From contig CAISGE010000055.1 in NCBI GenBank assembly GCA_903884815.1, positions 1 to 58,508 on the forward strand: a stretch of 58,508 nucleotides of DNA. The letters run 5' to 3'. Made by a program: the position numbers and the translations under genes. Shown here piece after piece: positions 50,281 to 58,407 of the stretch. Source of the stretch: Candidatus Omnitrophota bacterium. Lineage in GTDB: Bacteria; Omnitrophota; Omnitrophia; Omnitrophales; Aquincolibacteriaceae. The first letter of the stretch is position 1. Each line of letters begins with the position of its first letter. The notes under the pieces are model-generated. The model saw nothing but the letters and a program-made list of their open reading frames with translations, was not told the DNA's origin and did not search any database.

Positions 50281-50407
50281 CTTTCCGGAGCCATTCTTTC
50301 AAAAAGTTGAAGCCGTGATAGACAGAATTTTGAAAGCGGTTTATATTTTCTTCGTCTGTGGGTCTTGAGCAGCAGGCGCTTACGATCTTTTCCCGGAGAA
50401 TCGTTCG

Positions 50408-51052
50408 ATGAAAAAAGAACTGATGACTTGCAAGTCGTTATTCCTAAAGGTATCCGCTTTTTTTCTAGCCGTGCTTTGTCTTTTTCTTGCCGCACCCCAG
50501 CGTCTTTATCCGGCCACGATTACCAATGAGGGAGAAACAACGGTCAAGGTGAACGGCCGTTCCACGCAGGGGATCACCGGCGGATGGTCCCTCCCGCCGG
50601 GGCAGAGCCGGACTCTCAAAAGCGAGATCGCGTGGATCGAGCAAGTTCCGGAAGGTGGATCCTCGCAAGTCCGGATCAAAATCACCGAAAATGACGGGCG
50701 CATAGGACGCATCGATGTGCCGGGAGGGCGGTACACCTTTCAATCAGTGGCGGGCGTTCCCCCCGTAGTGGCGAAAAAAGAAATGCCACGTCCGTCCATG
50801 GCCTCGGGCTACGCGGAGAATAATGGCACCCTGTCGATGATGCTGAGCCTCATCGACAAGAACAACCATCAACGTTACGCACTCCTTCTTCCGGGGCAAA
50901 AGACGGAGCTGCCAAGGGATACGATTGAAGTCATCTCGGACCGCCACGGATGGTCTTCCGGGGATGTGCAGATCTCGTTACTTATCACGATGCCCGACGG
51001 AAAAGAGCATACGGTTCGGACTTCGCATGCCGTGGTCCGGGTGAACTCCTAG
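50408..51052 (+). CDS. Secreted protein, unknown
   Basis: The 214-residue product has a long signal peptide (LFLKVSAFFLAVLCLFLAAP, cleavage near LYPAT). The mature part is beta-rich: ITNEGETTVKVNGRSTQGIT, LPPGQSRTLKSEIAWIEQVP, IDVPGGRYTF and a C-terminal LLITMPDGKEHTVRTSHAVV. It could be a small adhesin- or pilus-like fold. No catalytic motif or known family is visible. No ribosome site is obvious before the ATG at 50408. An in-frame ATG six codons downstream (MTCKSLF) would still leave the signal peptide. Confidence 0.65.
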   Translation: MKKELMTCKSLFLKVSAFFLAVLCLFLAAPQRLYPATITNEGETTVKVNGRSTQGITGGWSLPPGQSRTLKSEIAWIEQVPEGGSSQVRIKITENDGRIGRIDVPGGRYTFQSVAGVPPVVAKKEMPRPSMASGYAENNGTLSMMLSLIDKNNHQRYALLLPGQKTELPRDTIEVISDRHGWSSGDVQISLLITMPDGKEHTVRTSHAVVRVNS

Positions 51053-51151
51053 CCTCTCGGCTCCGCTTCCCTTTGATAGGACACGGTTCGTTTTAGAACT
51101 CCATCCCTCTGCACTTATTTCTATTCCTGTTTTCGCTCCGATCAAATCCCG

Positions 51152-51249
51152 TGTGAAATATTTTCACAGAAAGCTGTGTCATTTTTTAACATAAGGCACA
51201 TCTTTTTAAATGCAATGGATTCGCAACTCGTTTTTTCTGAAGGAGTTGC
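51152..51249. promoter_or_regulatory. Two palindromes upstream of the hsp20 gene
   Basis: TGTGAAA-TAT-TTTCACA (51152-51168) is a perfect 7-bp inverted repeat. GCAACTC (51223-51229) and GAGTTGC (51243-51249) form a second one. Neither is CIRCE, but the second has the style of a heat-shock operator. Confidence 0.45.
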
Positions 51250-51334
51250 AACGAAATAAATTTGGCATAAAACTTGAGAAAATACAGGTGGGCAAAGCCC
51301 CGAATATCAACCTTATAAAAAAGGAGGCATCACC

Positions 51335-51790
51335 ATGAACCCACTTGTGAAACACGCCAATCGATGGATCGATCCTTTGGATCTTGTCACGGATCTTCAA
51401 GGCGACATGAACCGTCTGTTCTCGTCTTCTCTGCGACGCGGGCCAGAACTTGGTTTTGGGGAATTTATTCCCAGCCTCGAGTTTAAGGAAGATGAGAACC
51501 AATTCCTTGTGCATCTCGATATTCCCGGGATGGAGCGCAAGGACCTGGATATCTCCGTTTCCGGGAATACGCTCAGCGTGAAAGGGGAACGAAAAACCGA
51601 GGAGCACAAGAAAGAGAAAGGGTACTTCTACTCGGAGCGCCATTACGGGAGTTTTCAGCGGTCCGTGGAATTGCCAGCGGAAGTCGATACGGACAAGGTA
51701 GCGGCCAGTTACAAGGATGGTGTTTTGGAGCTCGTCCTTCCGAAGTCCGAGAAGGCCAAACCTAAGCAGATCAAGGTCGATGTGAAGTAG
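51335..51790 (+). CDS. Hsp20/alpha-crystallin small heat-shock protein
   Basis: The 151-residue chaperone has an alpha-crystallin domain (FLVHLDIPGMERKDLDISVS, GNTLSVKGERKTEEHKKEKG, YGSFQRSVELPAEVDTDKV) ending in GVLELVLPK. A short C-terminal tail, KAKPKQIKVDVK, lacks a clear IxI motif, apart from the short IKV. It holds unfolded proteins under stress. AAAAAAGGAGG precedes the ATG. Two palindromes upstream and a terminator-like hairpin downstream suggest its own regulated unit, followed by a second Hsp20 gene. Confidence 0.9.
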   Translation: MNPLVKHANRWIDPLDLVTDLQGDMNRLFSSSLRRGPELGFGEFIPSLEFKEDENQFLVHLDIPGMERKDLDISVSGNTLSVKGERKTEEHKKEKGYFYSERHYGSFQRSVELPAEVDTDKVAASYKDGVLELVLPKSEKAKPKQIKVDVK

Positions 51791-51797
51791 GTTTTTG

Positions 51798-51835
51798 AAA
51801 GGTCCGGTTCCTTCCAAGGCTCAGCCGGGCCTTTT
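51798..51835 (+). terminator. Hairpin after the first hsp20
   Basis: AAAGGTCCGG pairs with CCGGGCCTTT (one T-G pair), followed by a short T4 run. It may be a partial terminator that sets the ratio of the two Hsp20 genes. Confidence 0.55.
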
Positions 51836-51875
51836 CAGATTCTTGGAACCCACTTAGAACAGGAGGAGGCTTTTT

Positions 51876-52085
51876 ATGAACGAAGTATCTGAGAAAAAAA
51901 TTCGGGCGAGCCGGGTGATCATCGCGGTGCTTGTGATCATTACGTTGCTGCAGACGGCCGCGCTTATCCTTCAGAATAAAAGGCAATGCTTGCTTGAAAA
52001 GCAGCGGGAGCAGGGCATTTCCTTGGCGAAAGATCCGGCGGCGGTCGCGCGTTCCCCGGGGATCTTTTCCGAGGTTTATGGATGA
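51876..52085 (+). CDS. Small single-helix membrane protein
   Basis: The 69-residue protein has one membrane segment (VIIAVLVIITLLQTAALILQ) after a short charged N-terminus, and a basic/Gln-rich cytoplasmic or periplasmic tail (NKRQCLLEKQREQG). AGGAGGAGG precedes the ATG. Its last 8 nt overlap the start of the second Hsp20 gene, so the two are translationally coupled. That coupling suggests a membrane partner or anchor for the chaperone; no family is recognised. Confidence 0.7.
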   Translation: MNEVSEKKIRASRVIIAVLVIITLLQTAALILQNKRQCLLEKQREQGISLAKDPAAVARSPGIFSEVYG

Positions 52086-52530
52086 GGATCCGCTCGAGGA
52101 GTTTGATGCCATGAGCCGGCGAATGGCGGGTTTGATGCAACACGCTTTCATGTTCGGGTCGCCGCTTTTTCAGAACATGCCACAGAGTACAGGGTTTGAT
52201 TTTACTCCTGCGGTGGATCTTGAGGAGACGAAAGATGCTTATATTGTGAAAAGCGATCTGCCGGGCCTCGAGAAGGATAAGATCAATTTGACCGTGAAGG
52301 AGAACGTTTTGACGATCGAAGGCGTTCGTGAAGTTCTGGATCAAAAGAAAGATGAGAAAAGCGGCTACTACGCGCAGGAACGCAGTTATGGTTCTTTTTC
52401 CCGCAGTTTAAGCCTGCCGGGGCCTGTCGATGAAGCGAAGATCGTCGCGACCTATGCGAACGGTGTTCTGACCATCAAGCTTCCCAAAGTGCCGGGGCCA
52501 AAGGACGCCCAAAAAGTCGCGATCCAGTAA
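52078..52530 (+). CDS. Hsp20/alpha-crystallin small heat-shock protein, second copy
   Basis: The 150-residue protein has an N-terminal helix (DEDPLEEFDAMSRRMAGLMQ) and an alpha-crystallin domain: YIVKSDLPGLEKDKINLTVK, LTIEGVREVLDQKKDEKSG, YGSFSRSLSLPGPVDEAKIV. It ends in GVLTIKLPKVPGPKDAQKV. The two Hsp20 proteins differ, so this is not a recent duplication. The ATG at 52078 overlaps the small membrane protein gene. A strong hairpin terminator follows. Confidence 0.9.
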   Translation: MDEDPLEEFDAMSRRMAGLMQHAFMFGSPLFQNMPQSTGFDFTPAVDLEETKDAYIVKSDLPGLEKDKINLTVKENVLTIEGVREVLDQKKDEKSGYYAQERSYGSFSRSLSLPGPVDEAKIVATYANGVLTIKLPKVPGPKDAQKVAIQ

Positions 52531-52537
52531 TGTGTTT

Positions 52538-52577
52538 GGGACGGTTCTCCCGAAAGGGGACCGTCCCTGAGCTTTTT
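52538..52577 (+). terminator. Terminator after the Hsp20 pair
   Basis: GGGACGGT (52538-52545) pairs with ACCGTCCC (52560-52567). The inner CCC/GGG is closed by a GAAA loop, and five T residues follow at 52573-52577. Confidence 0.75.
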
Positions 52578-52629
52578 GATCGATCTTGGGTGGGGGGGGG
52601 GGAGTTTTAGGGCGTTTCAAGAGGAGTAA

Positions 52630-52658
52630 TTGCAAAAAAGACGGCGCTATTGCATAAT
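52630..52658 (+). promoter_or_regulatory. Sigma70-type promoter
   Basis: TTGCAA (52630-52635) and CATAAT (52653-52658) are separated by 17 bp, upstream of the spermidine-synthase-like gene at 52719. Confidence 0.6.
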
Positions 52659-52718
52659 GCCGCGCGGTTGTTCCGGAATGGAACTCTTTTAAGCGCTTCT
52701 TTTGAACGAACGGAATTT

Positions 52719-54800
52719 ATGCCACTCTTGCTTTTGCACGCGATCACGTTCCTTGCGGCATTCCTTCTTTTCCAGATCGAACTCATCGTGGCCAAAATGC
52801 TCCTGCCCGTTTACGGGGGGAGTTATTTTGTGTGGGGCGCCTGCCTTGTGTTCTTTCAGGCGTTCCTGCTCCTTGGCTATCTCTTTGTCCATCTGATGAG
52901 CCAGAAGTTCGGGGTCCGTGTTTACCGCAAGATCCAGCTTGCTATCACCTTCCTTCCTTTTTTATTTTTTCCGGGTCACCTTCTCAAAATGGACGGGGCG
53001 GGCATGGCCTCTTTCATAGCCGGCGATGTGTTCTGGCGTTTGCTTGTGACGATCGGTCCCGTCTTTTTTGTTTTGTCTACGACCGGCGTCGCGCTTCAGA
53101 TGTGGCTTTCGGCTTCGTCCCTTAAAGAGAAGACGAATCCCTACGCCCTTTACGCGACTTCGAACGCCGGGTCCCTCGGCGCCCTGCTGACGTATCCTTT
53201 TCTTTTTGAGATCGTGTTCGACCTGACCCAGCAGCAGCAGCTCTGGAGGTTGGGTTATCTTGCGCTCGCGGTTTGCAATGTGCTGCTCTTTGTGAAGGTG
53301 CCTGTCGCGGAGGCCGCCCCGGAAAGTGCGGCGCCGGTTCCGGCCGCTCCGAAGGTGCATAAGATCCTCTGGTTTCTTCTCAGCGCTGCCAGCGTGATGC
53401 TTTTCATGGCGGTGACCAACATCATGACGTACTCGATCGCGCCGATGCCTCTTTTGTGGGTGATCCCGCTTTCGATCTATCTTCTGGCTTTCATCCTGAG
53501 TTTCAAGGCTAAGCCCTGGTGTCCGGCCTGGATCACGGACAACATTTTTTTCTTTCTGGTAGGCGGCAGTTTGCTCTTCTTCATCCTTCAGAAAAAGAAT
53601 TTTGCGGCGGTGGAGCTTGAGCTCCTGATTTTTTGTCTGACACTTTTTTTCGTTTGCCTCTACTGTCAGAATCAGCTGGTGAGGCATAAGCCCACATCCG
53701 ATCGCGAGCTCACGTTCTTTTATCTGATGATCTCTCTCGGGGGATTCGTGGGCGGGGTCGTGACGAGTTGGGGGATGCCCCTGCTTTCAAAGTCCGTGAT
53801 CGAATACCTTCTGGCCCTGACGATGATCGTTTTCGGCGTCTGGATGGTGGCGGAAGAAAAAGCCTCCGTGACGCCGCCGAGCTTGAGCGACCGGTTGCGG
53901 AATGGCTCTCTGGTGGCGGTTCCGATTCTTCTCTGTTTTTTTTGGGTTCCGGAACTGAGCGGTCACAATCCGGCGTTGGTCCTTTATAAAAAACGAAATT
54001 ACTACGGCATTTATGAAGTCCGGGAATTCAACGGGATCCGGACGTTGGCGCACGGGACCACGATGCACGGCGCGCAGATCCGGTTGCCGGGACTGGAACT
54101 GGAACCGACTTCTTTTTTCAGCCGGACCTCGGCGCTTGGGGAGATCCTTGGCTCTTCAAAGTTCAGCTTCCGGAACATCGGCGTGATCGGCCTCGGGGTC
54201 GGGGCCATGGCGAACTATACCCAGCCCGGGCAGTCGATGGACATTTATGAACTTGATCCCGAGATGTACAACATCGCTCAGGATTATTTCACCTATCTGA
54301 AACACGCGAAGGGAAAGATCGACATTATCTATGGCGATGCCCGCAGGTCCTTGCGCGAACGGCCGGATAACAAGTACGATCTTTTCATCGTGGATGCCTT
54401 TGGCGGTGATTCGATCCCGTTCCATCTTTTGACCCGGGAGGCGATCGCGGAATACCGGAAGCATTTGAAGCCCGACGGCATTCTGCTTTGCCATATCAGC
54501 AACCGATTTGTTCGGCTGGAGCCGGTCTTGGTTGGCGTGGCCGAAGCCTCCGGCGCTCAGATCGGTTATCGTATGACTTCCGGAAGACCTTATGGAATTC
54601 CTTCGGCGTGGGCCATTCTTACGTGGAATGAAGCGCAGTTCCGGGACCTGGTGCAGAACCAGCAGTGGCTCCCGATCGCCTCCCTAACGAAGGAGCGCTA
54701 CCGGGTCTGGACGGATGATTATTCGAATATTTTCCCCGTGCTGGACCTTGAGAAGATTAAAAGATCGCTGTTGAACTTTAAGCTGTCCAGCGATCTGTAG
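52719..54800 (+). CDS. Membrane-fused spermidine-synthase-like protein
   Basis: The 693-residue protein has many membrane helices in its first 430 residues (LLLLHAITFLAAFLLFQIEL, LLGYLFVHLM, FYLMISLGGFVGGVVTSWGM). A C-terminal methyltransferase-like fold follows, with SFRNIGVIGLGVGAMANYTQ, SMDIYELDPEMYNIAQDYF, DIIYGDARRSLRERPDNKYD and DLFIVDAFGGDSIPFHLLTR. Such fusions of an MFS-like module with a SpeE-like domain are widespread but uncharacterised; spermidine production is not proven. The ATG at 52719 is chosen because upstream codons fall in the promoter. Confidence 0.8.
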   Translation: MPLLLLHAITFLAAFLLFQIELIVAKMLLPVYGGSYFVWGACLVFFQAFLLLGYLFVHLMSQKFGVRVYRKIQLAITFLPFLFFPGHLLKMDGAGMASFIAGDVFWRLLVTIGPVFFVLSTTGVALQMWLSASSLKEKTNPYALYATSNAGSLGALLTYPFLFEIVFDLTQQQQLWRLGYLALAVCNVLLFVKVPVAEAAPESAAPVPAAPKVHKILWFLLSAASVMLFMAVTNIMTYSIAPMPLLWVIPLSIYLLAFILSFKAKPWCPAWITDNIFFFLVGGSLLFFILQKKNFAAVELELLIFCLTLFFVCLYCQNQLVRHKPTSDRELTFFYLMISLGGFVGGVVTSWGMPLLSKSVIEYLLALTMIVFGVWMVAEEKASVTPPSLSDRLRNGSLVAVPILLCFFWVPELSGHNPALVLYKKRNYYGIYEVREFNGIRTLAHGTTMHGAQIRLPGLELEPTSFFSRTSALGEILGSSKFSFRNIGVIGLGVGAMANYTQPGQSMDIYELDPEMYNIAQDYFTYLKHAKGKIDIIYGDARRSLRERPDNKYDLFIVDAFGGDSIPFHLLTREAIAEYRKHLKPDGILLCHISNRFVRLEPVLVGVAEASGAQIGYRMTSGRPYGIPSAWAILTWNEAQFRDLVQNQQWLPIASLTKERYRVWTDDYSNIFPVLDLEKIKRSLLNFKLSSDL

Positions 54801-54877
54801 GCCGCACGGCCCCACCCGCGAAAATCGAATTCCCCTCAAGCACTGTTCTCCATTTAATTTTAGGGGTTAACAGTACT

Positions 54878-54997
54878 GCCCCAGTCATTATTTATTTCCA
54901 TTTATGGCGACTTGGGCTGCCCCAATTTCCGTTTCACAGAAATTGATAAAAATTGGGACTGTACCGCATACCCATATAATTAAATATTATGCGGTAC
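54878..54997. repeat. Hairpin-rich repeat, copy 1, with GTACCGCATA palindrome
   Basis: A 43-bp unit (54918-54960) contains TGCCCCAATTTCC, GAAATTGAT and ATTGGGACT in fixed spacing and matches copy 2 at 56424-56466. It also carries CCCCAGTC/GACTTGGG. A separate palindrome with arms GTACCGCATA (54961-54970) and TATGCGGTAC (54988-54997) follows. The surrounding 248 bp (54801-55048) hold no gene. Confidence 0.6.
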
Positions 54998-55048
54998 TAG
55001 ATAGAAAAAAGAGTAGCGCCTCGCGCGTCCGAATCTTGAACTCCCCCA

Positions 55049-56341
55049 TTAAGACCGCGAAAAACGGAGTCTGTTGACCGTCACGTAGGTGACCGTGAAG
55101 ATCCCCGCCTCGATCAGGATCGTCGCAATCGCCGCGCCGACATAGGAGAACGAATCGATCAGGAGGAATATGAGCGGGAGCCCGATCATGGCCATGATCA
55201 CGTGGATACGGGAATAGATGTGGGTTTTGCCGCAGACGAGCAGGAACTGGACGCGGAGCGCGTTGGAACTGATAAAGAGCACCGAGACCAAGAGCAGGCG
55301 GAAGGAGAGGACGGTTTCCGGATAATCCCCGCCGAAGATCAGCTTGATGATCGGGTGAGCGAAGACAAAGATCACGGGCAGGCAGATCAGGGAAATATTG
55401 ATGACGATGAGCTGGATCCGGTTCATGAAGTCGAAGGCCCGGCGCTTGCTTTTGCGGTAGATCTTGCTGAGGCGCGGGAAAAGCGCTTGGGAAAAAGAAG
55501 CAAGCGGGAAGGTCTGGCAGAGGCCGGCGAGTTTTTCGGCGATGGAATAAAATCCCGTGGTGGCGTTATTGGTGAGAAGGCCGACGGCGAAGATGCGCGT
55601 GGTGGTGTAGGCGTTGATCGCGACCACGGAAATAAAAATATCCCAGCCCGCGGTGAGTTGCTGGTGCAGGCTCGTGTATCCGGGGAAGCGGAACGAGATC
55701 CCGAGATGCTTGAAGGCAATATATTGTCCCAGGATCCCGGTGATCAGGCTGATGGAGGAGAAGATGAGAGGGACCATCAGATAGTCCTGGGGCCCGTGGA
55801 CGGAAAAAAGAAGACAGACCAGCGTGAGGACTCCGCCCGCGATATTGAGGTCCGCGATATATTTCATTTTCTCCGTTCCCTGGAAGAACCAGACGGGGAA
55901 AAGCGTGTTGCCGAGCACCGCGCCGAAGCTCAGCGCGTAGACCATCCAGTCCGCACGGAACTTGGGGATGAAATATACGGCGCAGGCGAGGATCGCGAAG
56001 CTGGCGAGCGCGAGGGCGAGCTTGACCATCATGACGGAAGAAAAGACCCTGCTGACTTCGGACGGCCGGTGCTGGCAAAGCGAGATCTCTTTGGTGGCCG
56101 AGATGCTGAAACCGTAATCGGTGAGGATCATGAAGTATTGCACAAAGGCTTGCGCGAAGGCGATCAGCCCGAATTTTTCAGCGCCCAGGATCCTGAAAAG
56201 ATAGGGAAGGATCAAGATCGGCAGGACGTAGGTGATCGTTTGCAAGACTGAAAGCGACGCGAAATTGCGCAGCACTGTTTTTCGCTCGTGGGGAGCCGCG
56301 AGTCCGTAAGTCTTTTTGATCTGCCGGATCAGTGTGCGCAT
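55049..56341 (-). CDS. Polysaccharide flippase, Wzx/RfbX-like
   Basis: The 430-residue protein has 12-14 membrane segments of the MVF/MOP type: VLQTITYVLPILILPYLFRI, GAEKFGLIAFAQAFVQYFMI, FYSIAEKLAGLCQTFPLASF and YVGAAIATILIEAGIF. It should export a lipid-linked oligosaccharide. The ATG at 56341 has GGAG 8 nt upstream; a TTG at 56347 is less likely. It is alone, on the opposite strand to its neighbours, and flanked by two related hairpin-rich repeats. That suggests it was acquired or moved as a cassette. It is only distantly related to the flippase at 30472. Confidence 0.85.
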   Translation of the reverse strand: MRTLIRQIKKTYGLAAPHERKTVLRNFASLSVLQTITYVLPILILPYLFRILGAEKFGLIAFAQAFVQYFMILTDYGFSISATKEISLCQHRPSEVSRVFSSVMMVKLALALASFAILACAVYFIPKFRADWMVYALSFGAVLGNTLFPVWFFQGTEKMKYIADLNIAGGVLTLVCLLFSVHGPQDYLMVPLIFSSISLITGILGQYIAFKHLGISFRFPGYTSLHQQLTAGWDIFISVVAINAYTTTRIFAVGLLTNNATTGFYSIAEKLAGLCQTFPLASFSQALFPRLSKIYRKSKRRAFDFMNRIQLIVINISLICLPVIFVFAHPIIKLIFGGDYPETVLSFRLLLVSVLFISSNALRVQFLLVCGKTHIYSRIHVIMAMIGLPLIFLLIDSFSYVGAAIATILIEAGIFTVTYVTVNRLRFSRS

Positions 56342-56370
56342 GACCAATTCTCCATATTTAAAAATTAAAG

Positions 56371-56466
56371 GTCAATGGGACTATCCTGACTTTTATTTCT
56401 TTTTCCCTAATGGTAGTCAGGATTGCCCCAATTTCCACGCGGTGGAAATTGATTGGGATTGGGACT
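56371..56466. repeat. Hairpin-rich repeat, copy 2
   Basis: The 43-bp unit at 56424-56466 matches copy 1 (54918-54960) without gaps in its conserved words. An additional inverted repeat ATCCTGAC/GTCAGGAT (56383-56423) precedes it. The two copies lie on each side of the flippase gene. The surrounding 314 bp (56342-56655) also hold the GH1 promoter but no gene. Confidence 0.6.
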
Positions 56467-56582
56467 AGCCCTGGCGCCCTCTTATGAAAACAAAATTGGG
56501 GCCAGGGCATCGCGGTGTTCCGTCATTTATGAGTTTTAGGAGATTCAGGGTCATGTTTCATCATCGGTCGTTTGAGATATTT

Positions 56583-56612
56583 TTGAAGCCTCTTCCTTCG
56601 GGGTGTTATAAT
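56583..56612 (+). promoter_or_regulatory. Promoter of the GH1 gene
   Basis: TTGAAG (56583-56588) and consensus TATAAT (56607-56612) are separated by 18 bp. The ATG at 56656 has AAAGGAAGG upstream, so this mRNA has a normal leader. Confidence 0.65.
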
Positions 56613-56655
56613 CCAAGCTTGCACAGCAATGATTTCAAAGGAAGGCCAGGGCTCG

Positions 56656-57873
56656 ATGATCCGATTTCCAAAGGACTTTTTGTGGGGCGCCGCGACGGCG
56701 GCGTATCAGGTAGAGGGGGATAACTGCCACTCCGACTGGTGGCATTGGGAAAAGAAAGCGGGCAAAGAGTCATCCGGCCCCGCGTGTCGCCACTATGATT
56801 TTTATAAAATGGATTTCGATCTCGCCAAGGGACTGCATCACAATGCCCACCGTCTTTCGATTGAATGGAGCCGCGTCGAGCCCGAAGAGGGGCAGTTTTC
56901 CGCGGAAGCTCTTCAACATTATCTCGACGTTCTCAAGGCTTTGAGGGCGCGGCAGATCGAACCTGTCGTGACCCTGCATCACTTCACGAACCCCGCCTGG
57001 CTTGCGGCTAAGGGGGCTTGGGAAGAAGGGAAGTCCGTGGACCTCTTTTTGCGCTTCGCGGATCATGTGGTTCGTGCGCTTGCCGGCCAAGTCCGTTATT
57101 GGATCACGATCAATGAGCCCACCATTTATGTTTCCCACGCTTATCTTTTCGGGGTTTGGCCGCCGCAGGCGAAATCTTTCATGCGGGCGCGTCGGGTCGA
57201 GCGCCATATGGTCGCCGCCCATATCAAGGCTTACAGGCTGATTCACAAGATCTACGGAGAGCAGAGACTCCCGGCGCCGGCGGTCAGTTTTTCCCAGCAC
57301 ATGATGGCGCTCGTGCCCTGTGACAAAACACTCAAGAACCGGTTTGCCGCGTGGCTACGCCACAAATGGTTTAACGAAGGATATCTCGATACCTTTGTCC
57401 GGCACAAGGCCCTCGATTTTATCGGGGTGAATTATTATTCGCGCCAGCGGGTGGACCTCAAGAAATGGGGGCTCCGGAATCTCTTCGCGGATGTCTGTGA
57501 GAAGAATCATGATCCTGTCGCGGCCAATTCACTGGGCTGGGACATTTATCCGGAAGGTCTCACTCAGGTGCTTTTGAAACTTAAGAAATACAAACTTCCG
57601 GTCATGATCACGGAGAACGGGATCTGTACCTTGGAGGACGCTCAGCGCTGGGAATTCATCGCTGCGCATCTCAAGGCCATTCACCGGGCGATCGAGCAGG
57701 GCGTTCTGGTGACGGGATATCTCTACTGGTCGCTTCTGGATAATTTTGAATGGGACAAAGGATTCGGGCCGAGGTTCGGCTTGATCGAAATGGATTACAA
57801 GACCCACCAGCGCACCGTCCGCGAAAGCGCCAAGAAATTCTCCCGCGTCTGCGCGACCGGGGTTGTCCCTTAA
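56656..57873 (+). CDS. Family 1 glycoside hydrolase (beta-glycosidase)
   Basis: The 405-residue enzyme has the GH1 N-terminus FPKDFLWGAATAAYQVEG, the acid/base glutamate E154 in TINEP and the nucleophile E320 in MITENG. It also has LHHFTNPAWL and YWSLLDNFEWDKGFGPRFGL. It cleaves beta-glucosides or related sugars, probably in the cytoplasm, as there is no signal peptide. The protein is somewhat shorter than typical GH1 enzymes. The ATG at 56656 fits better than 56629, since FPKDFLWG starts right after it. It stands alone after a good promoter. Confidence 0.9.
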   Translation: MIRFPKDFLWGAATAAYQVEGDNCHSDWWHWEKKAGKESSGPACRHYDFYKMDFDLAKGLHHNAHRLSIEWSRVEPEEGQFSAEALQHYLDVLKALRARQIEPVVTLHHFTNPAWLAAKGAWEEGKSVDLFLRFADHVVRALAGQVRYWITINEPTIYVSHAYLFGVWPPQAKSFMRARRVERHMVAAHIKAYRLIHKIYGEQRLPAPAVSFSQHMMALVPCDKTLKNRFAAWLRHKWFNEGYLDTFVRHKALDFIGVNYYSRQRVDLKKWGLRNLFADVCEKNHDPVAANSLGWDIYPEGLTQVLLKLKKYKLPVMITENGICTLEDAQRWEFIAAHLKAIHRAIEQGVLVTGYLYWSLLDNFEWDKGFGPRFGLIEMDYKTHQRTVRESAKKFSRVCATGVVP

Positions 57874-57880
57874 AGCCGAA

Positions 57881-57947
57881 CAACGCTCAACGGGCAACGC
57901 GCAACGTTAAAGCCTGGAACGATTCGTTGTGCGTAGTACGTTGCGCG
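57881..57947. repeat. CAACG heptamer repeats in an inverted-repeat structure
   Basis: Four consecutive 7-bp units CAACGNN run from 57881 to 57908. CGCGCAACGT (57898-57907) pairs with ACGTTGCGCG (57938-57947), and AACG/CGTT is nested in the loop. The rest of 57874-58130 has no convincing gene; a minus-strand frame (57952-58155) is doubtful. Confidence 0.5.
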
Positions 57948-58118
57948 ACGTTTAGTTTTCCGCTTTCTTGATCGCGAGCTGCTCAGACGTCGGTTTTTGA
58001 ATGTCGTATTCGCCTTCCGCTCCGACAGATCCGTTCTTCGTTCGCGTCACTTTGAATGCCGCATCTCCTGAAAGTTCTTTTTTTTGATAAAAAAAATACC
58101 GGGGGAGAGTCTGCGCTG

Positions 58119-58124
58119 TATAAT
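58119..58124 (+). promoter_or_regulatory. Consensus -10 directly before a start codon
   Basis: TATAAT is followed by six bases (GCACCC) and then ATG at 58131. No Shine-Dalgarno is present, so this is a candidate leaderless promoter. No -35 is seen at the usual spacing. Confidence 0.5.
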
Positions 58125-58130
58125 GCACCC

Positions 58131-58331
58131 ATGAGTACGTCGCTGATCCTCGCATCGCTTATTTTTGGGAGTATTGGTACTGGCGCTTTCATCTATGGAT
58201 GGAAACAAAAGTGCCTGAAACCCCTGGTGATCGGTGTCCTCTTGTCGGTTTATCCCTACTTTGTACCCAACCCCATTGCCCTTTGGGGCATCGGTGTGGC
58301 CCTGACCCTGGGGCTATTTTTTTTCAATTAG
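58131..58331 (+). CDS. Small two-helix membrane protein
   Basis: The 66-residue protein has two or three membrane segments: LILASLIFGSIGTGAFIYGW, KPLVIGVLLSVYPYFVPNPI and ALWGIGVALTLGLFFFN. It resembles a family of about 65 residues, sometimes annotated as an amino acid transport protein, but the function is not established. The start is the ATG with a -10 TATAAT six nt upstream and no Shine-Dalgarno. The same frame is open upstream without support. Confidence 0.6.
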   Translation: MSTSLILASLIFGSIGTGAFIYGWKQKCLKPLVIGVLLSVYPYFVPNPIALWGIGVALTLGLFFFN

Positions 58332-58407
58332 AGGTTGCCAGGACTGGTCCAATGCTCGGGGGTTTAAATAGCCCCACCTCCTGAATAGGAATCAATAAAA
58401 GTAAGAA

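Noticed and set aside
51267..51290. A sigma54-like TGGCAT-N5-TTGA before hsp20
   Set aside because: The essential GC at -12 is GA here and no enhancer-binding protein gene is nearby, so a sigma54 promoter is not supported.
55202..56251. A 349-codon frame antisense to the flippase
   Set aside because: It is extremely rich in Asp, Glu, Gly and Arg, as expected for the complement of a hydrophobic membrane protein gene, and has no ribosome site or known motif.
57952..58155. A 67-codon minus-strand frame ending EYDIQKPTSEQLAIKKAEN
   Set aside because: The C-terminal part looks protein-like, but the start overlaps the plus-strand promoter and there is no ribosome site. It could be a gene remnant and is not supported enough to list.
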